Assembly (NCBI RefSeq): GCF_001514215.1
Contig: NZ_KQ948869.1
Span: 1-64,000 of the forward strand
Source: Streptomyces bungoensis
GTDB taxonomy: Bacteria > Actinomycetota > Actinomycetes > Streptomycetales > Streptomycetaceae
Length of the DNA stretch: 64,000 nucleotides
Direction: 5' to 3'
Part shown: positions 23,577 to 32,418 of the stretch, one piece after another
Numbering within the stretch: position 1 is the stretch's first letter
Layout: the number at the start of each line of letters is the position of its first letter
The notes under the pieces: model-generated
Told to the model about the DNA's origin: nothing
The model's input: only the letters and a program-made list of their open reading frames with translations
Databases searched by the model: none
Position numbers and translations under genes: made by a program

Positions 23577-24947
23577 ATGGGCCGCATGCGCCCCAGTCGA
23601 CGAACCACGCTCCTGTCCGCCGCCGCGCTCGCAGCCGCGGCGGTCACCCCCGCAACCGAGGCCCGGGCCGACGGCGGCCGGACCGGCCGGCGCCGGATCA
23701 CCGTCCCCGGCGCCGAGCGGCAGCAGGTCTCCCGCCACGCGGACCTGACGACCAGCGCCCTGACGGGCACGCCCTACACCGACCCGGCGGACTGGGCGGG
23801 ACTCGCCGCCCAGGGCACCCACAACCCGTCCGGCGTGCCCGGCGTGCAGATCGACGGCTGCTTCCCCGACTCCTCCCGGCTGAACACCGCGCACGGCTGG
23901 AACCACGACGCCCAGTTCGTGCTCCGGCTGCCCGACGACTGGAACGGCGGGCTGGTCGTCACCGGCGCCCCCGGCGTCCGCAGGCAGTACGCGATGGACA
24001 CCCTGGTCTCCGACTGGGCGCTGGCCCAGGGCTACGCGTTCGCCGCCACCGACAAGGGCAACAGCGGCCCCGACTTCTACACCGACGGCAGCCGCCCCGG
24101 CGACGCCCTCGCCGAGTGGAACCGGCGCACCACCCAGCTCACCCGGGCGGCGAAGGCCGTGGTGGCCCAGTACTACGGGCACGCGCCGCGCCGCACGTAC
24201 ATGACCGGCATCTCCAACAGCGGCTACCTCACCCGCTGGCAGCTGGAGAACCACCCCGAGCTGTACGACGGCGGAGTCGACTGGGAGGGGCCGCTGTGGC
24301 GGCCCGACGGGCCGAACCTGCTGACCTTTCTGCCCACCGCGGTCGCCCGCCAGCTCGGCCGCGCCGGCGACGAGGACATGTACGCCGCCGGCTTCGCCCG
24401 GGGCTCGGAGTTCCTGTGGCCGTACCACGAGAAGGCGTACTGGGGACTGACCCAGAAGATCTACCGCGCGGCCCTCGACTTCGACTACGACCCGGCGTGC
24501 CCGGGCGCCTCGGCCGGTACGACCGCCGAGGAGATCTTCGCCCCGTGCCCCTCCGACGCCGCCTACGACTACGCGGCGCGGCCCCGCGAGGTCCACGACG
24601 CGGTGGCCCGGATCTCGCTCACCGGCCGCATCGGCAAGCCGATGATCACCCTGCACGGCACCCTGGACGCCCTGATCCCCATCCGCGTCCAGTCCGACGT
24701 CTACGCCGGGATGATCGCCGGGCAGGGCCGCTCCCGGCTGCACCGCTACTACCGGATCGAGGGCGGCACCCACGTCGACAGCCTCTACGACACCTACCCG
24801 GACCGGCTGCGGCCGATCCTGCCCTGCTACCGGGCCGCCTTCACCGCGCTGACGGCCTGGGTGGAGCGGCACGAGGAGCCCCCGGCGAGCGGCACCGTCC
24901 CGCGGCCCGCCACCGGCGACCTCGTCAACACCGGTTCGCTGACCTGA
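23577..24947 (+). CDS. Secreted alpha/beta-hydrolase (tannase/3HB-oligomer-hydrolase-like)
   Basis: 456-residue secreted hydrolase. Signal peptide MGRMRPSRRTTLLSAAALAA with a twin-arginine pair. The nucleophile elbow is probably GISNSG (within RRTYMTGISNSGYLTRWQLE); a later Asp in GKPMITLHGTLDALIPIRVQ and His in RIEGGTHVDSLYD complete a plausible triad. Full-length similarity resembles tannase/feruloyl-esterase or 3-hydroxybutyrate-oligomer hydrolases, but I cannot separate these. The start at 23577 is preferred over 23502 because it yields an export signal; 23586 is also possible. Its last 23 bases overlap the 3' end of glpD on the other strand. Confidence 0.72.
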   Translation: MGRMRPSRRTTLLSAAALAAAAVTPATEARADGGRTGRRRITVPGAERQQVSRHADLTTSALTGTPYTDPADWAGLAAQGTHNPSGVPGVQIDGCFPDSSRLNTAHGWNHDAQFVLRLPDDWNGGLVVTGAPGVRRQYAMDTLVSDWALAQGYAFAATDKGNSGPDFYTDGSRPGDALAEWNRRTTQLTRAAKAVVAQYYGHAPRRTYMTGISNSGYLTRWQLENHPELYDGGVDWEGPLWRPDGPNLLTFLPTAVARQLGRAGDEDMYAAGFARGSEFLWPYHEKAYWGLTQKIYRAALDFDYDPACPGASAGTTAEEIFAPCPSDAAYDYAARPREVHDAVARISLTGRIGKPMITLHGTLDALIPIRVQSDVYAGMIAGQGRSRLHRYYRIEGGTHVDSLYDTYPDRLRPILPCYRAAFTALTAWVERHEEPPASGTVPRPATGDLVNTGSLT

Positions 24948-26511
24948 TCTCCTCGGCCGTCCGCGCCAGCAGGTCCTCGGCGACGGCGAGCGCCGCGGCG
25001 CGGTCCTCCGGCACGAGGCCGATCCGGGTGCGCCGGTCCAGCAGGTCCGCCGCGTCCAGGGCGCCCTCGTGCCGGGCGGCCCACACCAGCTCGGCCCGGG
25101 TCACCGGGTGCCCCGGCAGGACGGGCCGGGCCAGGGCGGGGTCCCGCTCGGCCAGGGCGTGCACGGCCGGTGCCTCGGTGCCGTAGCGGCGCACGAGCCG
25201 GCGGGCCACGGGCAGGGCGCGCAGCCGTGCGGGCGCGGCGGCACCGGCCAGCGGCAGCGCGGCGGTGGGGGAGGGGCGCGCGGGCAGGCCCCGGGCCCGC
25301 GTCGCGGCGTCCACGGCGTCCTCGGCCATCCTCCGGTAGGTGGTGAGCTTGCCGCCGACGACGGTCGTCACACCGTCGGGCGAGGTCAGCACGGCGTGCC
25401 GGCGGGAGATGTCGGCGGTGCGCGCCGGGCCGTCGTCGCCGGTGGTGTCCAGCAGCGGCCGCAGCCCGGCGAAGGCGCCGACGACCTCGTCGCGGTGCAC
25501 CGGAACCTCCAGGACCGAGTCGAGCACGTCCAGCAGGAAGCCGATGTCGCTCTCGGGCACCTCGGGCACGTCCGGGACCGGTCCCTCGACCGGCTCGTCG
25601 GTCAGGCCGACGTAGACCCGCCCGTCGCCCTGGGGCAGCACCAGCACGAAGCGGTTGGTCTCGCCGGGGACCGGGATGTGCAGGCCCGCCGGCAGCACGC
25701 CGAGCCGCTCCGAGCGCAGCACCAGGTGGGTGCCCCGGGAGGGGCGGATCCGGATGCCGCCGGCGAGGTCGCCGGCCCACACACCGGCGGCGTTGATCAC
25801 GGCCCGGGCCCGGATCTCGCCCTCCTCGCCGGTGAGTTCGTCGCGGACGCGGGCGCCCGTGCCGGTCAGCCCGAGGACCCTGACCCGGGTGAGCACCCGG
25901 GCGCCGTGCACGGCGGCGGTGCGCGCGAGGGCGGTCACCAGGCGGGCGTCGTCGGTCACCTTCCCGTCCCAGGACAGCAGCCCGCCGCGCAGGCCGTCCG
26001 GGCGCACCGGGGGCGCCAGCCGGCGGGCCTCCGCCGCCGACAGCCGGCGCGGCGCGGGCAGCACCCGCCGCGGGGTCCGGGCGGCCAGCCGCAGCATGTC
26101 ACCCGCCCGGAACCCGGCCCACGCCAGCGAGGCCTGGGCCCGCGACACCAGCGGGGTCAGCGGCAGCACGAACGGCTGCGCGGCCACCAGGTGCGGGGCG
26201 GTGCGGGTCATCAGCACCCCGCGTTCGACGGCGCTCTCGTGCGCCACGTCGAACTGCGCGGAGGCCAGGTAGCGCAGCCCGCCGTGGATCAGCTTGGAAC
26301 TCCAGCGGGAGGTGCCGAAGGCCAGGTCGTGCGCGTCGACGGCGACGACGTCCAGCCCGCGGGCCGCCGCGTCCAGGGCGGCTCCCGCGCCCGTGGCGCC
26401 GAGCCCGACGACCAGGACGTCGGCGATCCGGCCGTCCGCGGCCTCGGCCAGTTCCCGGGTACGGCGGGCCGCGTCGAGGGACGAGCCGGGCAGAGCCGTG
26501 GCGGTGCTCAT
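24925..26511 (-). CDS. glpD: FAD-dependent glycerol-3-phosphate dehydrogenase
   Basis: 528-residue flavoprotein oxidising glycerol-3-phosphate to dihydroxyacetone phosphate at the membrane. FAD-binding motif VVGLGATGAGAALDAAARGL (third Gly shifted relative to GxGxxG), GTSRWSSKLIHGGLRYLASA, INAAGVWAGDLAGG, and VVGGKLTTYRRMAEDAVDAA are family hallmarks. The C-terminal domain (about 400-528) is helical as usual. ATG at 26511 overlaps the stop of the TetR gene (ATGA), so both are one transcript. Supplies DHAP, the substrate of the alkyl-DHAP-synthase-like enzyme encoded divergently. Confidence 0.92.
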   Translation of the reverse strand: MSTATALPGSSLDAARRTRELAEAADGRIADVLVVGLGATGAGAALDAAARGLDVVAVDAHDLAFGTSRWSSKLIHGGLRYLASAQFDVAHESAVERGVLMTRTAPHLVAAQPFVLPLTPLVSRAQASLAWAGFRAGDMLRLAARTPRRVLPAPRRLSAAEARRLAPPVRPDGLRGGLLSWDGKVTDDARLVTALARTAAVHGARVLTRVRVLGLTGTGARVRDELTGEEGEIRARAVINAAGVWAGDLAGGIRIRPSRGTHLVLRSERLGVLPAGLHIPVPGETNRFVLVLPQGDGRVYVGLTDEPVEGPVPDVPEVPESDIGFLLDVLDSVLEVPVHRDEVVGAFAGLRPLLDTTGDDGPARTADISRRHAVLTSPDGVTTVVGGKLTTYRRMAEDAVDAATRARGLPARPSPTAALPLAGAAAPARLRALPVARRLVRRYGTEAPAVHALAERDPALARPVLPGHPVTRAELVWAARHEGALDAADLLDRRTRIGLVPEDRAAALAVAEDLLARTAEEIRSANRC

Positions 26512-27116
26512 GGCGTCAGGGTCCTCTCCAGGAGGGTGCGCAGCTCGCCGAGGAAGGCGGCCGAGTCGAGGGCGGGGTCGTCCTCGTCGGTCATCGTGCG
26601 CAGGGACAGGGTGAAGGACTGCACGATCAGCAGCAGCGCGCGGGCCTGCCGCTCGACGGGGGCGACCCGCACCGACCCGTCCGCGTGGCCCTCGCGCAGC
26701 GCGTCGGCCAGCAGCGCCAGCAGCGCCTCCTGGCTGGCCCCGCGCCGGTCCAGGACGTAGGGCAGCAGCAGCTCGGGATCCACGTCGACGATCTTGCGGA
26801 ACAGCGGGTGGGCGCGGAACGCCTCCACCCCCGCCACCAGTCCCGCCACCATCCGGGCGCGGGTGTGCGTACCGGGCGCCGGCTCGGGTATCGCGCGGGT
26901 CGCCACGCCGATCCACTCACGGGTCATCAGGTCGCCCACCAGCGTGCGCAGGTCGGGCCAGCGCCGGTACAGCGTCATCCGGGACACGCCGGCGCGGCGC
27001 GCCACGTCGGCGAGGGTGGTGCGGCGGACTCCGACGGCCAGCACACAGTCGCGCACCGCGTCGAGCACGGGGTCGCTGCCCGGGGTGTCCTCACCGTTGT
27101 GACGAATAGGCGTCAT
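26508..27116 (-). CDS. TetR-family regulator of the glpD/AGPS-like locus
   Basis: 202-residue TetR protein. Helix-turn-helix LDAVRDCVLAVGVRRTTLAD with VARRAGVSRMTLYRRWPDLR (about 18-58). The C-terminal domain is not diagnostic. Its stop overlaps the glpD start, and its own start at 27116 directly abuts the palindromic element 27117-27131. It therefore probably controls both glpD and the divergent FAD-oxidase/lipid-kinase pair. Confidence 0.87.
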   Translation of the reverse strand: MTPIRHNGEDTPGSDPVLDAVRDCVLAVGVRRTTLADVARRAGVSRMTLYRRWPDLRTLVGDLMTREWIGVATRAIPEPAPGTHTRARMVAGLVAGVEAFRAHPLFRKIVDVDPELLLPYVLDRRGASQEALLALLADALREGHADGSVRVAPVERQARALLLIVQSFTLSLRTMTDEDDPALDSAAFLGELRTLLERTLTP

Positions 27117-27131
27117 GTGTCACAGTGTAAC
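27117..27131. promoter_or_regulatory. Candidate TetR operator
   Basis: GTGTCAC-A-GTGTAAC; the arms match at 5 of 7 positions. It resembles the GTNAC-type sites of many TetR regulators and touches the tetR start codon. Lies in the 85-base divergent interval. Confidence 0.45.
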
Positions 27132-27201
27132 GCCCCGGGGGCCGGGCGGCCGACGCCGCCGCGCCGACCCGGGCACACCGAACCGTGAGGACGAGCCTTC
27201 G

Positions 27202-28794
27202 ATGGACATGCTGTGGAACGGCTGGGGCGACCCGGCCAAGGCGGCCCCGCTGCCCGAGACGGTGACCGGACTGCTGCGCGACCTGCTCGGCGTCAAGCCG
27301 CGCAGCGCACCCCCGCTCGCGCTCGAGGACATCCGTCTGCCCGGCTCCACGGCGGACCCCGCCGCGCTCGCGGCGCTGGCCCGTGCGGCCGGCGGCGAGG
27401 AACACGTGCGCACGGACGCGGAGAGCCGCATCCGCCACACCCGCGGCAAGTCCACGCCCGACCTCCTGCGCCTGCGCGCAGGCGACGTCTCCGACGTCCC
27501 GCAGGCCGTCGTCCTGCCCGCCTCCCACGACGAGGTCCTCGCCGTGCTCGGGGCCTGCGCCGCGCACGGCCTGGCCGTCGTCCCGTTCGGCGGCGGCACC
27601 TCCGTCGTGGGCGGACTCGCCCCCGAACGCCGCCCCTTCGTCGCCCTCGACCTGCGCCGCATGAACCGCCTGCAGGCCGTGGACCCGGTCTCCCGCACCG
27701 CCGTCCTCCAGGCCGGCCTGCGCGCCCCCGAGGCCGAGGCCCTGCTCGCCGGGCACGGCTTCACCCTCGGCCACTTCCCGCAGTCCTTCGAGTGGGCCAC
27801 CATCGGCGGCTTCGCCGCCGCCCGCTCCAGCGGCCAGGCCTCCGCCGGGTACGGCCGCTTCGACGACATGGTGCTCGGCCTCACCCTCGCCACGACCGAG
27901 GGAACCGTCGAGACGGGCCGCGCCCCCCGCTCCGCCGCCGGACCCGACCTGCGCCAGCTGGTCCTCGGCTCCGAGGGCGCCTTCGGCGTCATCACCTCCG
28001 TCCTCGTACGGATCCGCCCGCTGCCCGAGACGCGCCACTACGAGGGCTGGCGGTTCGCCTCCTTCGACGTGGGAGCCGCCGCCCTGCGCCGCCTCGCCCA
28101 GGACGGACCCCGCCCGACCGTGCTGCGCCTGTCCGACGAGACCGAGACGCTCATCGGCCTCGCCCAGCCCGACGCCATCGGCGCGGGAGCGGCGCACAGC
28201 GACGCCGGATGCCTCGCGATCACCGGCTACGAGGGCACCGCCGAGGACACCGCGCACCGCCGCGCACAGGCCGCGGCCGTCCTCACCGCCTGCGGCGGCA
28301 CCCTCCTGGGCGCCGAACCGGGCGAACGCTGGGCCCACGGCCGCTACTCCGCGCCCTACCTGCGCGACGCCCTGCTGGACGCCGGCGCCTTCGCGGAGAC
28401 ACTGGAGACGGCGGCGTTCTGGTCCGCCGTCCCCGGCCTCTACGACGGCGTGCGCACCGCGCTCACCGACGCCCTCACCCGGGCCGGCACCCCGCCCCTG
28501 GTGATGTGCCACATCTCCCACGTGTACGAGAACGGCGCCTCGCTGTACTTCACCGTCGTCAGCGCCCAGGGCGAGGACCCGGTGGCACACTGGGCGACCG
28601 CCAAGCACGCCGCCAACGACGCCGTACTCGCCGCCGGTGGCACCATCACCCACCACCACGGGGTGGGCACCGACCACCGCGACTGGTACGTCAGGGAGGC
28701 CGGACCGCTGGGCATCGCGGCCCTCCAGGCCGTCAAGCGGCGCCTCGACCCCGAGGGGATCCTCAACCCCGGCGTCCTGCTCCCCACCGACTGA
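27202..28794 (+). CDS. Alkyl-DHAP-synthase-like FAD-linked oxidase
   Basis: 530-residue FAD enzyme of the VAO/PCMH fold. N-terminal region WNGWGDPAKAAPLPETVTGL is typical of AGPS-like proteins; the FAD domain shows VLPASHDEVLAVLGACAAHG and VVPFGGGTSVVGGLAP, then TIGGFAAARSSGQASAGYGR. The C-terminal active-site cluster is THHHGVGTDHRDWYVREAGP, matching the His-rich loop of alkyldihydroxyacetonephosphate synthase, and the protein ends DPEGILNPGVLLP. AGPS exchanges the acyl of acyl-DHAP for a fatty alcohol to make ether lipids; bacterial homologues are often of unproven substrate. The neighbours (glpD, lipid kinase) fit a glycerolipid role. Confidence 0.83.
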   Translation: MDMLWNGWGDPAKAAPLPETVTGLLRDLLGVKPRSAPPLALEDIRLPGSTADPAALAALARAAGGEEHVRTDAESRIRHTRGKSTPDLLRLRAGDVSDVPQAVVLPASHDEVLAVLGACAAHGLAVVPFGGGTSVVGGLAPERRPFVALDLRRMNRLQAVDPVSRTAVLQAGLRAPEAEALLAGHGFTLGHFPQSFEWATIGGFAAARSSGQASAGYGRFDDMVLGLTLATTEGTVETGRAPRSAAGPDLRQLVLGSEGAFGVITSVLVRIRPLPETRHYEGWRFASFDVGAAALRRLAQDGPRPTVLRLSDETETLIGLAQPDAIGAGAAHSDAGCLAITGYEGTAEDTAHRRAQAAAVLTACGGTLLGAEPGERWAHGRYSAPYLRDALLDAGAFAETLETAAFWSAVPGLYDGVRTALTDALTRAGTPPLVMCHISHVYENGASLYFTVVSAQGEDPVAHWATAKHAANDAVLAAGGTITHHHGVGTDHRDWYVREAGPLGIAALQAVKRRLDPEGILNPGVLLPTD

Positions 28795-28828
28795 CCCCGA
28801 CCGGACCGCTTGCCCCGGAGGCACACCG

Positions 28829-29725
28829 ATGCGACAGTTCACCGCCGTCGTCAACCCCACCGCGGGCGACTCGACCGGGGCCGCGGCGCTGCTCCACGTG
28901 GCCCGCCTGCTCCGCGAGGCCGGGGCCGCTCTGGAGACGGAGTACAGCCACAGCCTCACCCACGCCCAGGAGATCGCCCGGCGGGCCGGGGAACGCGGCC
29001 GGGTGGTCCTCGCGGTCGGCGGCGACGGCATGGCCGGCGGCATCGGGGGAGCGCTCAGCGGCACCGGCACCGTCCTCGGGCTCGTCCCCGCCGGCCGCGG
29101 CAACGACTTCGCCCGCGCCCTCGGCCTGCCCCGCGACCCCGCCGACCTCGCCGACGTCCTGCTGCACGCCGAACCCCGGCACGTCGACACCATCGAGGTG
29201 GAGTCGGCCGCCCACCACCGCACCGTGGTCCTGGGCAGCGTGTACGCGGGCGTCGACGCGCTGGCCAACCGGCACGCGAACGACAGCCGGCTGCTGCGCG
29301 GCGCCGCCTCCTACTACGCCGGCGGCCTGCGCGCCGTCACCCAGTGGCGGCCGGCCGACTACCGCGTCACGGTCGACGGCGAGGAGCACCCGCACCGCGG
29401 CTACACCGTCGTGGCCGCCAACTCCCCCTACTACGGCTACGGCCGCCTCATCGCCCCCGGCGCACGGGTCGACGACGGACTGCTCGACGTCGTCCTGATC
29501 CGCGAGGCGCCGCGCCGGCTGTTCTTCACCCTGATGAACGAGCTGAAGACCGGCGCCCACCTGCGCCGCCCCGAAGTGCGCGTCCTGCGCGGCCGGGAAC
29601 TGCGCATCGAGGCCACCCGGCCCGTCCCCTACGGCGCCGACGGCGAGGTCGAGGCCACCTTGCCGGTGACCCTGCGGGTGCGCCCCGCCGACCTGCCCGT
29701 CCTGTACCGCCCGGCCGGTGCGTGA
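28829..29725 (+). CDS. Diacylglycerol/lipid kinase (DagK/YegS family)
   Basis: 298-residue lipid kinase. The catalytic domain has VVNPTAGDSTGAAALLHVAR, the nucleotide loop VLAVGGDGMAGGIGGALSG and PAGRGNDFARALGLP; the C-terminal half (VNDSR..., ANSPYYGYGRLIAPGARVDD, GLLDVVLIREAP) is the YegS-like sandwich. In many relatives GGDGT(x)xE is seen; here Met replaces Thr after GGDG. ATG at 28829 follows CCGGAGG, 34 bases after the AGPS-like gene, giving a two-gene operon. Likely product is phosphatidate or a phosphorylated ether/diacyl lipid. Confidence 0.88.
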   Translation: MRQFTAVVNPTAGDSTGAAALLHVARLLREAGAALETEYSHSLTHAQEIARRAGERGRVVLAVGGDGMAGGIGGALSGTGTVLGLVPAGRGNDFARALGLPRDPADLADVLLHAEPRHVDTIEVESAAHHRTVVLGSVYAGVDALANRHANDSRLLRGAASYYAGGLRAVTQWRPADYRVTVDGEEHPHRGYTVVAANSPYYGYGRLIAPGARVDDGLLDVVLIREAPRRLFFTLMNELKTGAHLRRPEVRVLRGRELRIEATRPVPYGADGEVEATLPVTLRVRPADLPVLYRPAGA

Positions 29726-29734
29726 CGCCCGAGG

Positions 29735-29959
29735 TCAGGCCCGGGACTCGGCCTCCCACCGGTCGGGTCCCACACCGCGCCAGTCGATCAGCGGCGAGTC
29801 GGCCACCTCCTCCGGCTCGATCTCCAGTCCCGCCCGGCGCAGGAACTCCACCAGGTCCCGCACGCTGTGCGCGAGGCCGAGGATCTCGCCGTCGACCCGC
29901 ACCCGGCGGCCGCCGGTCGGGGACGGCAGGTGCACGATCACGGGGCGTTTCCCGTCCAT
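29735..29959 (-). CDS. Small conserved protein, paralogue 1
   Basis: 74-residue soluble protein, DGKRPVIVHLPSPTGGRRVR followed by VDGEILGLAHSVRDLVEFLR and RAGLEIEPEEVADSPLIDWR, ending DRWEAESRA. It is clearly related to the 68-residue protein at 40767, sharing RRVRV, DLVEFLRRAGL, EPE and the IxWRGxGPxxW ending. I do not know the function. It is convergent with the lipid kinase (9 bases apart). Confidence 0.75.
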   Translation of the reverse strand: MDGKRPVIVHLPSPTGGRRVRVDGEILGLAHSVRDLVEFLRRAGLEIEPEEVADSPLIDWRGVGPDRWEAESRA

Positions 29960-30117
29960 TGCTCCAGCATCGGCCGGATCGGCGGCCCCCGCACCCGGGA
30001 GGCGCGAACCGCCGGGTCGGTCCGCTGCACCGGTTCCGGCCGGTGCCCTCCGGGCACTCGGCGGGGCGACCGACCCGCCCGGGACGGCGACGCCGGCGAG
30101 GTACCAGGAGGGCCGCC

Positions 30118-30606
30118 ATGCAGACATTCCTGCCCGACCCCGACTTCCACCGGTCCGCCCTGCTCCTGGACCGCCGGCGCCTCGGCAAACAGCGGGTCGA
30201 GGCGCTCCAGGTCCTGCGCGGCCTGACCGTGCCGGGATACGGGTGGCGCCGGCATCCCGCCGTACGCATGTGGACGGGGTACGAGGAGGCACTCGTCCGC
30301 TACGGGCTGGAGATCTGCCGGGTCTGGCGGGACCAGGGGCACCAGGACAGCTGCGCGGCCTCCCTCGTCGCCGGTCTCGCCCACGTCCGCCCGGGCGCTC
30401 CCGTCCGCGACCAGCCGGCCCTCGCGGCCGCCGGGGAACTGCCGCCCTGGCTCGGCGACGACGCCTTCCACCTGAGCCACCGCTCCGCGCTCGTCCGCAA
30501 GGACCCCGACACCTACGCGCCGGCCTTCCCCGGGACACCGGACGATCTGCCCTACGTGTGGCCCCGGTCCGACCGGGAACGAGACGATGTGCCTGTCCCC
30601 CGCTGA
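30118..30606 (+). CDS. MSMEG_6728-family protein (pyrimidine-dimer-glycosylase-like)
   Basis: 162-residue protein starting MQTFLPDPDFHRSALLLDRR, then RLGKQRVEALQVLRGL and WRRHPAVRMWTGYEEALVRY; the end HLSHRSALVRKDPDTYAPAF is also conserved. This is the MSMEG_6728 family, which shares the T4 endonuclease V (pyrimidine dimer DNA glycosylase) fold name in databases; enzymatic activity in actinobacteria is not shown. ATG at 30118 follows CAGGAGGG. Confidence 0.82.
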   Translation: MQTFLPDPDFHRSALLLDRRRLGKQRVEALQVLRGLTVPGYGWRRHPAVRMWTGYEEALVRYGLEICRVWRDQGHQDSCAASLVAGLAHVRPGAPVRDQPALAAAGELPPWLGDDAFHLSHRSALVRKDPDTYAPAFPGTPDDLPYVWPRSDRERDDVPVPR

Positions 30607-30647
30607 CGAACGGTCGCGGCGGGCGGGACGAGAGACGGGAGTGACTC

Positions 30648-31502
30648 GTGCTGCCGGACGTCCGCGCCGAGCTGGGCGCACTGCTCTTCCGCCGGGTGGC
30701 GGGTCCGGACGGACCCGCCACCCGCGCCCGCATTCACGACACACCGGGCCCCCGCTGGTTCGCGCCCGACCGCCCCATCCGCGTCGTGCACGGCGACGCC
30801 GCCATGTTCGCCGGCGGGCTCAGCGCCCTGCTCCTGCAGTCCCTGCACCCCCTGGCCATGGCCGCCGTGGCCGCGCACTCCGGCTACCGCGGCGACCCCT
30901 GGGGGCGGCTGCAGCGCACCAGCGCCTTCCTGGCCGTGACGACCTACGGCACGGCGGCGCACGCGCAGGCGGCCGTGGACCAGGTCCGCGGCATCCACGA
31001 GCGGGTGCGCGGGACCACGCGGGACGGCGAGCCGTACCACGCCGCCGACCCCCATCTGCTCGGCTGGGTCCACGCGGCCGAGACGGAGTGCTTCCTGCGC
31101 GCCCACCGGCGCTACGGTTCCCACCCGCTGGACCCGGCGGGCTACGACGCCTACGTCGCCGACACCGCGCGCGTCGCCGAGGCCCTCGGTGTCACCGACC
31201 CGCCGCGCGACCGGCGCACCCTGTCCGCACGGCTGAACGCGTACCGGCCCGAGCTCCGGCTCACTCCCGAAGCCCGGGCCGCTGCCCGCTTCCTGCTCCT
31301 CGACCCTCCGCTGCCGCTCGCCGTCCGCCCCCTGTACGGCGCTCTCGCCGCGGCCGGGGTGACCCTGCTGCCTTCCTGGGCCCGGACGCTGCTGCGGCTG
31401 CCCCGTGTGCCCCTCGTCGAGGACGTCACGGTGCGCCCGGCCGGTCACCTGCTCACCCGGACCATCCGCTGGGCCATGTCCCCGCCACCGTACCGCCGTT
31501 GA
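30648..31502 (+). CDS. Oxygenase MpaB family protein (DUF2236)
   Basis: 284-residue protein of the DUF2236/MpaB group, which includes haem-dependent latex-clearing-type enzymes. Conserved segments are GGLSALLLQSLHPLAMAAVA (His at the predicted haem region), GDPWGRLQRTSAFLAVTTYG and LLGWVHAAETECFLRAHRRY. GTG at 30648 follows GACGGGAG. The function in Streptomyces is unknown. Located 41 bases after the MSMEG_6728-type gene, so the two could share a transcript. Confidence 0.82.
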   Translation: MLPDVRAELGALLFRRVAGPDGPATRARIHDTPGPRWFAPDRPIRVVHGDAAMFAGGLSALLLQSLHPLAMAAVAAHSGYRGDPWGRLQRTSAFLAVTTYGTAAHAQAAVDQVRGIHERVRGTTRDGEPYHAADPHLLGWVHAAETECFLRAHRRYGSHPLDPAGYDAYVADTARVAEALGVTDPPRDRRTLSARLNAYRPELRLTPEARAAARFLLLDPPLPLAVRPLYGALAAAGVTLLPSWARTLLRLPRVPLVEDVTVRPAGHLLTRTIRWAMSPPPYRR

Positions 31503-31509
31503 CGGGACG

Positions 31510-32355
31510 TCAGAGCTTGCGCCAGCGGGCCTCGCACCAGGAGAAGACGCCGAACGCCGCCAGACCGAGCGCGATCACGGCGAGCAGCCACGGGCCCGCC
31601 GGCAGATCCCGGAACGCGCGCAGGGTGTCGTCCATGCCCTTCGCCTTGCCGGGCTGGTGCCGGACCGCCGCCACCAGCGCGAACACACCCGCCACGGCGA
31701 ACACGATCCCGCGGGCCGTGCCACCCGCCACACCGAAGAAGCCGGTGACCTTCCGCGCCTTCGCGGACATGACCGCCGTGTTCAGGTGCTTGCGGAACTT
31801 CTTCATCACGGCCCGGGCCGCTATGTACAGCCCGGCGCCCACCACGGCCGCTCCGGCGATCCCGACGATCCACTGGCCGCCCGGCCACCCCAGCACCGTG
31901 GCGGTCATGTCGTCGGTACGGCGGTCGGAGGAACCGCTCCCACTGCCCTTGTCGCCGGCGGCGTACGAGAGCACCGACCAGGACACCACGCCGTAGAAGA
32001 CGAACCGGCCGGCGGCCATGGCCCGCTTGGACGGCTTGCCCCCGTCCGTGCCCGCGCCGCCGAACACGGCCTGCGACAGCCGCCACAGCGCCATGCCGGC
32101 GAGCGCGATGCCGACGATCCACAGCATCGCCGACCCGAACGGCCGCTGGGCCAGCTCGCTCAGCGCCCCACCGCGGTCGGCCTGCTTGCCGCCGCTGTCA
32201 CCACCGAAGGCGATCTGCAGGGAGATGACCCCCACCAGGAGATAGATCAGCCCGCGGGCGGCGAAACCCGCGCGCGCCGCCGCGGCCATCGCCGGGCTGT
32301 CCGCCGCACGGCGCGCCCCGCCCCGTCCACCCGCTGCCCATGCCTGTGCATTCAT
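31510..32355 (-). CDS. DUF1206 membrane protein
   Basis: 281-residue integral membrane protein made of three DUF1206 repeats, each about 70 residues with two helices and an RG-aromatic start: ARAGFAARGLIYLLVGVISL, AAGRFVFYGVVSWSVLSYAA, and GVAGGTARGIVFAVAGVFAL. Inter-repeat helices include LWIVGIALAGMALWRLSQAV and WLLAVIALGLAAFGVFSWCE. Function unknown. Its stop is 7 bases from the convergent MpaB gene. Confidence 0.88.
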   Translation of the reverse strand: MNAQAWAAGGRGGARRAADSPAMAAAARAGFAARGLIYLLVGVISLQIAFGGDSGGKQADRGGALSELAQRPFGSAMLWIVGIALAGMALWRLSQAVFGGAGTDGGKPSKRAMAAGRFVFYGVVSWSVLSYAAGDKGSGSGSSDRRTDDMTATVLGWPGGQWIVGIAGAAVVGAGLYIAARAVMKKFRKHLNTAVMSAKARKVTGFFGVAGGTARGIVFAVAGVFALVAAVRHQPGKAKGMDDTLRAFRDLPAGPWLLAVIALGLAAFGVFSWCEARWRKL

Positions 32356-32418
32356 ACTTCAGCCGATGCCCCCGGACCCCGGTCCGACACCTGGGCTCGT
32401 GGGGCCGGGCGCCCGGTC

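Noticed and set aside
16235..24947. Possible polyketide or peptide biosynthetic gene cluster around the P450 and receptors
   Set aside because: No PKS, NRPS, terpene or RiPP enzymes occur; the oxidase/P450 pair is explained as signal synthesis.
28810..30606. Long plus-strand frame read as one 598-residue protein
   Set aside because: It merges a shadow of the lipid kinase with the real 162-residue MSMEG_6728-type gene starting at 30118 with its own ribosome site.
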